Assembly (NCBI GenBank): GCA_964617665.1
Contig: CAZUAH010000560.1
Coordinates: 1 to 9,023, forward strand
Length of the DNA stretch: 9,023 nucleotides
Source of the DNA: JADHUC01 sp964617665
GTDB lineage: Bacteria; Planctomycetota; Planctomycetia; Pirellulales; Pirellulaceae
Direction of reading: 5' to 3'
Shown: positions 6,738-9,023 of the stretch, piece by piece
How the letters are laid out: each line of letters starts with the position of its first letter
Position numbering within the stretch: position 1 is the first letter of the stretch
Program-made: the position numbers and the translations under genes
The notes under the pieces: model-generated
Seen by the model: only the letters and a program-made list of their open reading frames with translations
The model's database searches: none
What the model was told of the DNA's origin: nothing

Positions 6738-8336
6738 ATGACCGTCCGACCGTCAATGTTGCTACTGAATCTCTGTGTGGGGCTGGCGATACTGGCTGGC
6801 TCGGCCGCCGCTGGCGAGAAAGTGGCTGCGTCCTCGGGATTCCATTTTCCAGCGACAGGTGTTTGCGTTGACGAGCAGGCCATCCTACTTGCGATCGACG
6901 ACATCTCCCTGCCGCTGAAAGAGAACGTGTGCTATTACCTCTCGAAGCCTACGGTAAGGAAGGAGCCCGTGCTGGCCCCGAGCCGCGACGATCCCACGGC
7001 GCCGGATCATTTGGCGGCGCATTTCTACGGGTCGGTGCTTTGCGACGAAGGCCAGTTCCGCATGTGGTACTACCCCGTTTCCTTCGGTAAAGACTTCACC
7101 GAACTCACGCAAGGGCCCGTCTGTTATGCGGAGAGTGAAGACGGGATCCAGTGGACGAAGCCGAAACTGGGTCAGATCGAGTTCAAGGGGAGCAAGAACC
7201 ACAACGGCATCAAGCTGCCGGAGAAGGTGATCGAGGGTGTCCACGTGATCAAAGACGAGGACGACCCCGACCCGGCACGGCGATACAAAATGGTCTACAA
7301 CCCACACAACGGTCGAACGTTCACGATCCAGACGGCGACCAGCCCGGACGGTATCCATTGGCGGACGCCACGTGAGTATCCCAAGGACCAATTTCTCGAA
7401 CAGGCCGGGTTTTTCAAGTTCAACGGAATGTACTTGGTGCATGGCCAGGGGCTCGAGGCGGGGGAAGGCGGCGGCGCCCGAGGCCGTCAGGGATACGCGT
7501 GGGTCTCGTACGATTTCGACAACTGGCTCGCGGCAACGGCAGAAGCATTCGCACTGGCCGAACCGGCGGAGGCTGCCGAGCGGGGTACAACCAAGCCTTA
7601 CGACCAGGTCCATCTGGGCGTGGCGGGTACGAGCCTTGGGAACGTGGTGGTGGGGCTCTACGGTCTATGGCACAACTATCCGGGCGATCGCAGTCGCAAC
7701 GTGCCTGCAAGTTGGTTCGGACATGAGAAGACCTCTTGCGATCTAGGCTTGGTAGTCAGCAACGACGGCATCCACTTCCGCGAGCCAGTCAAAGGACATG
7801 TTTACATTTCGCGGGTCGACTCGGCGGTGACAGCCGTCGACGGCAAGACCTACCCAACGATCTTGATCCAGTCCGGCGAGGCGGTGAACGTGGGCGACGA
7901 GACCCGGATCTATCACGGCCGCTGGCGGAACGCCGTATACGGTCGCGAGTACTGGGGAGAAGTCGCCTTGGCCACACTGCCGCGCGACCGCTGGGGCGCT
8001 TTGGGTCTCTACCCGAATCGGTCCGAGGGTGAAGTGTGGTCGACGGTGGTCCGCTTGCCGCAGGCCGGCTGCCGGATAGTGCTCAACGCCGACGCGGCCG
8101 GAACGATGCGAGTGGAAATCGCCGACGAGCGTTTCCAGCGGCTACCCGGCTTTTCCGACACCAACGCCGGGACGACGGGCGCTGACGAAGGCTTGGAGTG
8201 CCCAGTAACGTGGCCTGCCGGGGATCTCTCGCGTTTGGGAGGAAAGAAGGTCCGGTTGCGAATTCGTTTCGAGAGGAAAGAGGATCGCGAGCCGCGGCTT
8301 TACGCCGTTTACCTACGGACCGCGGCGCCGGAGTGA
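6738..8336 (+). CDS. Secreted five-bladed beta-propeller glycoside-hydrolase-like protein (GH43/GH32-like superfamily)
   Basis: A 532-residue exported protein. The frame stays open back to 6636 inside the fucosidase gene, but the ATG at 6738 starts a good signal peptide (MLLLNLCVGLAILAGSAAA, cut near residue 25) and leaves a 38-base gap. The body shows repeated propeller-blade signatures: FYGSVLCDEGQFRMWYY (about 95-111), VCYAESEDGIQW (128-139), TATSPDGIHW (199-208), GFFKFNGMYLVHG (224-236) and LGLVVSNDGIHF (336-347). The S-x-DGIxW/F pattern is characteristic of GH32/43/68/117/130-type propellers and related planctomycete proteins. Residues from about 432 form a C-terminal beta-sandwich (IVLNADAAGTMRVEI, GKKVRLRIRF). 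I cannot assign a CAZy family or the catalytic acids. It probably acts on an oligosaccharide from the same polymer as the upstream fucosidase. No Shine-Dalgarno site is visible. Confidence 0.75.
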   Translation: MTVRPSMLLLNLCVGLAILAGSAAAGEKVAASSGFHFPATGVCVDEQAILLAIDDISLPLKENVCYYLSKPTVRKEPVLAPSRDDPTAPDHLAAHFYGSVLCDEGQFRMWYYPVSFGKDFTELTQGPVCYAESEDGIQWTKPKLGQIEFKGSKNHNGIKLPEKVIEGVHVIKDEDDPDPARRYKMVYNPHNGRTFTIQTATSPDGIHWRTPREYPKDQFLEQAGFFKFNGMYLVHGQGLEAGEGGGARGRQGYAWVSYDFDNWLAATAEAFALAEPAEAAERGTTKPYDQVHLGVAGTSLGNVVVGLYGLWHNYPGDRSRNVPASWFGHEKTSCDLGLVVSNDGIHFREPVKGHVYISRVDSAVTAVDGKTYPTILIQSGEAVNVGDETRIYHGRWRNAVYGREYWGEVALATLPRDRWGALGLYPNRSEGEVWSTVVRLPQAGCRIVLNADAAGTMRVEIADERFQRLPGFSDTNAGTTGADEGLECPVTWPAGDLSRLGGKKVRLRIRFERKEDREPRLYAVYLRTAAPE

Positions 8337-8372
8337 TTCAAATCCCCGCGAGCAAGATCAACGCACATCCAC

Positions 8373-9023
8373 TCACGCCTTGGCCAATTGCGCGCGATGC
8401 GCCCAGACCTTCTCGAAGGCCTGTACGTATTGACCGATCAACTCGGGCACGGGCTTGGTGAAGCGGGGAAGCGAGATGCCGGTTTGCAGGGCTTCCTCTT
8501 GACCGGGCAGCCGGTCGGGGATCACGGGCGGATGGTGCCACCATTCGGGTTCGTGGTAAACAGTGTCAAGGTGACTGGTCTTGTAGTTCAGCCTGCCAAC
8601 CCTCACGCCCTCGGCCTTTAGGGCCTTGATGGCAACGTCGCGCGACATGCCTGCTTTGGCTGGATCGATGAACAGGTTGTTCCACCGCCAGTAGACTCGC
8701 TTCGCGCCCAGTGGCAACGTGGGCTCGGAGAGCCCGGGCAACTGGCATATGCGGCTGTTGAGCGAAAAATTTTGCTCGCGTTCCATGTCCGTCTGCTTTT
8801 CGAGTTCCCGCAACTGGCAGCGGGCCAAGGCTGCGCCCAGGGGATGGATGCGTAGCTTCTGCCCAAGGCCGGTGGCGTATTTCTTGTACTTGCTGTCGTT
8901 TGGAAATTTGCCGGGACTCCCGTAGTGACCGTATGTGGTCGCGCGTTCGTAGTACTCCCGTTCCGCGTAGTTGGCCATGCCGCCTTCCATGGCCGGCAAG
9001 ACCTTGCTTCCCTGGCAACTGAA
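8373..9023 (-). CDS. DegT/DnrJ/EryC1/StrS-family PLP aminotransferase, C-terminal half (runs off window)
   Basis: These enzymes transfer an amino group, usually from glutamate or glutamine, to keto-sugars or keto-cyclitols in nucleotide-sugar or aminocyclitol synthesis in the cytoplasm. The frame is open through the right edge; 216 residues are visible and roughly the first half lies outside. The first visible residues read FSCQGSKVLPAMEGGM, which matches the family's PLP site: the Lys at 9003-9005 (minus) is the likely Schiff-base residue, followed by the conserved EGG. Next come AxxYGHYGSP, QKLRIHPLGAALARCQLREL and a C-terminal domain with VYWRWNNLFID and SLPRFTKPVPELI. The GHY and KLRIHP pattern is closest to the scyllo-inosose-aminotransferase-like branch, but the substrate is uncertain. 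A TTG at 8999 could look like a start, but it lies inside the gene. It converges on the propeller gene, 36 bases between stops, with no clear terminator between them. Confidence 0.88.
   Translation of the reverse strand, partial: FSCQGSKVLPAMEGGMANYAEREYYERATTYGHYGSPGKFPNDSKYKKYATGLGQKLRIHPLGAALARCQLRELEKQTDMEREQNFSLNSRICQLPGLSEPTLPLGAKRVYWRWNNLFIDPAKAGMSRDVAIKALKAEGVRVGRLNYKTSHLDTVYHEPEWWHHPPVIPDRLPGQEEALQTGISLPRFTKPVPELIGQYVQAFEKVWAHRAQLAKA

Noticed and set aside
1..9023. CRISPR array, tRNA, rRNA or riboswitch
   Set aside because: No regularly spaced repeats, cloverleaf, rRNA segments or conserved riboswitch motifs were seen on reading the window.

Overview
The window looks like chromosomal DNA from a Planctomycetota-type bacterium; Pirellulales-like is my best guess, and Verrucomicrobiota or Kiritimatiellota cannot be excluded. 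The reasons are two S1 formylglycine sulfatases in under 5 kb, a run of secreted carbohydrate-active enzymes with no regulator or SusC/D-type transporter beside them, mostly weak or absent Shine-Dalgarno sites, and an IS4-family transposase remnant of a type common in that phylum. This assignment is inference; no rRNA or marker gene is present.

Layout. Positions 1-291 hold no gene I can support. At 292-732 (minus) lies the C-terminal third of an IS4-family transposase, cut at its Y(2)R(3)E(6)K motif. At 795-1451 (plus) is the N-terminal half of a secreted sulfatase, truncated after its central NAPH motif and therefore almost certainly a pseudogene. Four intact plus-strand genes follow: a secreted alpha/beta-hydrolase esterase (1487-3370), a full-length secreted sulfatase (3374-4792) only 3 bases behind it, a GH29 alpha-L-fucosidase (4924-6699) after a 131-base gap containing a strong palindrome, and a five-bladed beta-propeller glycoside-hydrolase-like protein (6738-8336). 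Facing them and running off the right edge is the C-terminal half of a DegT/DnrJ/EryC1/StrS aminotransferase (8373-9023, minus), including its PLP lysine.

How the genes fit together. All four intact plus-strand products, and the broken sulfatase, begin with export signals. Sulfatase, probable deacylating esterase, alpha-fucosidase and a propeller glycosidase together fit stepwise removal of sulfate, ester and fucose groups from a sulfated, fucose-containing polysaccharide such as a fucoidan or an animal or algal mucin-like glycan. The fucosidase assignment is firm; the polymer is inference. The aminotransferase belongs to a separate, convergent unit, probably for amino-sugar or aminocyclitol synthesis. 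The left part (transposase remnant beside a half sulfatase) looks like a decayed, rearranged edge of the locus.
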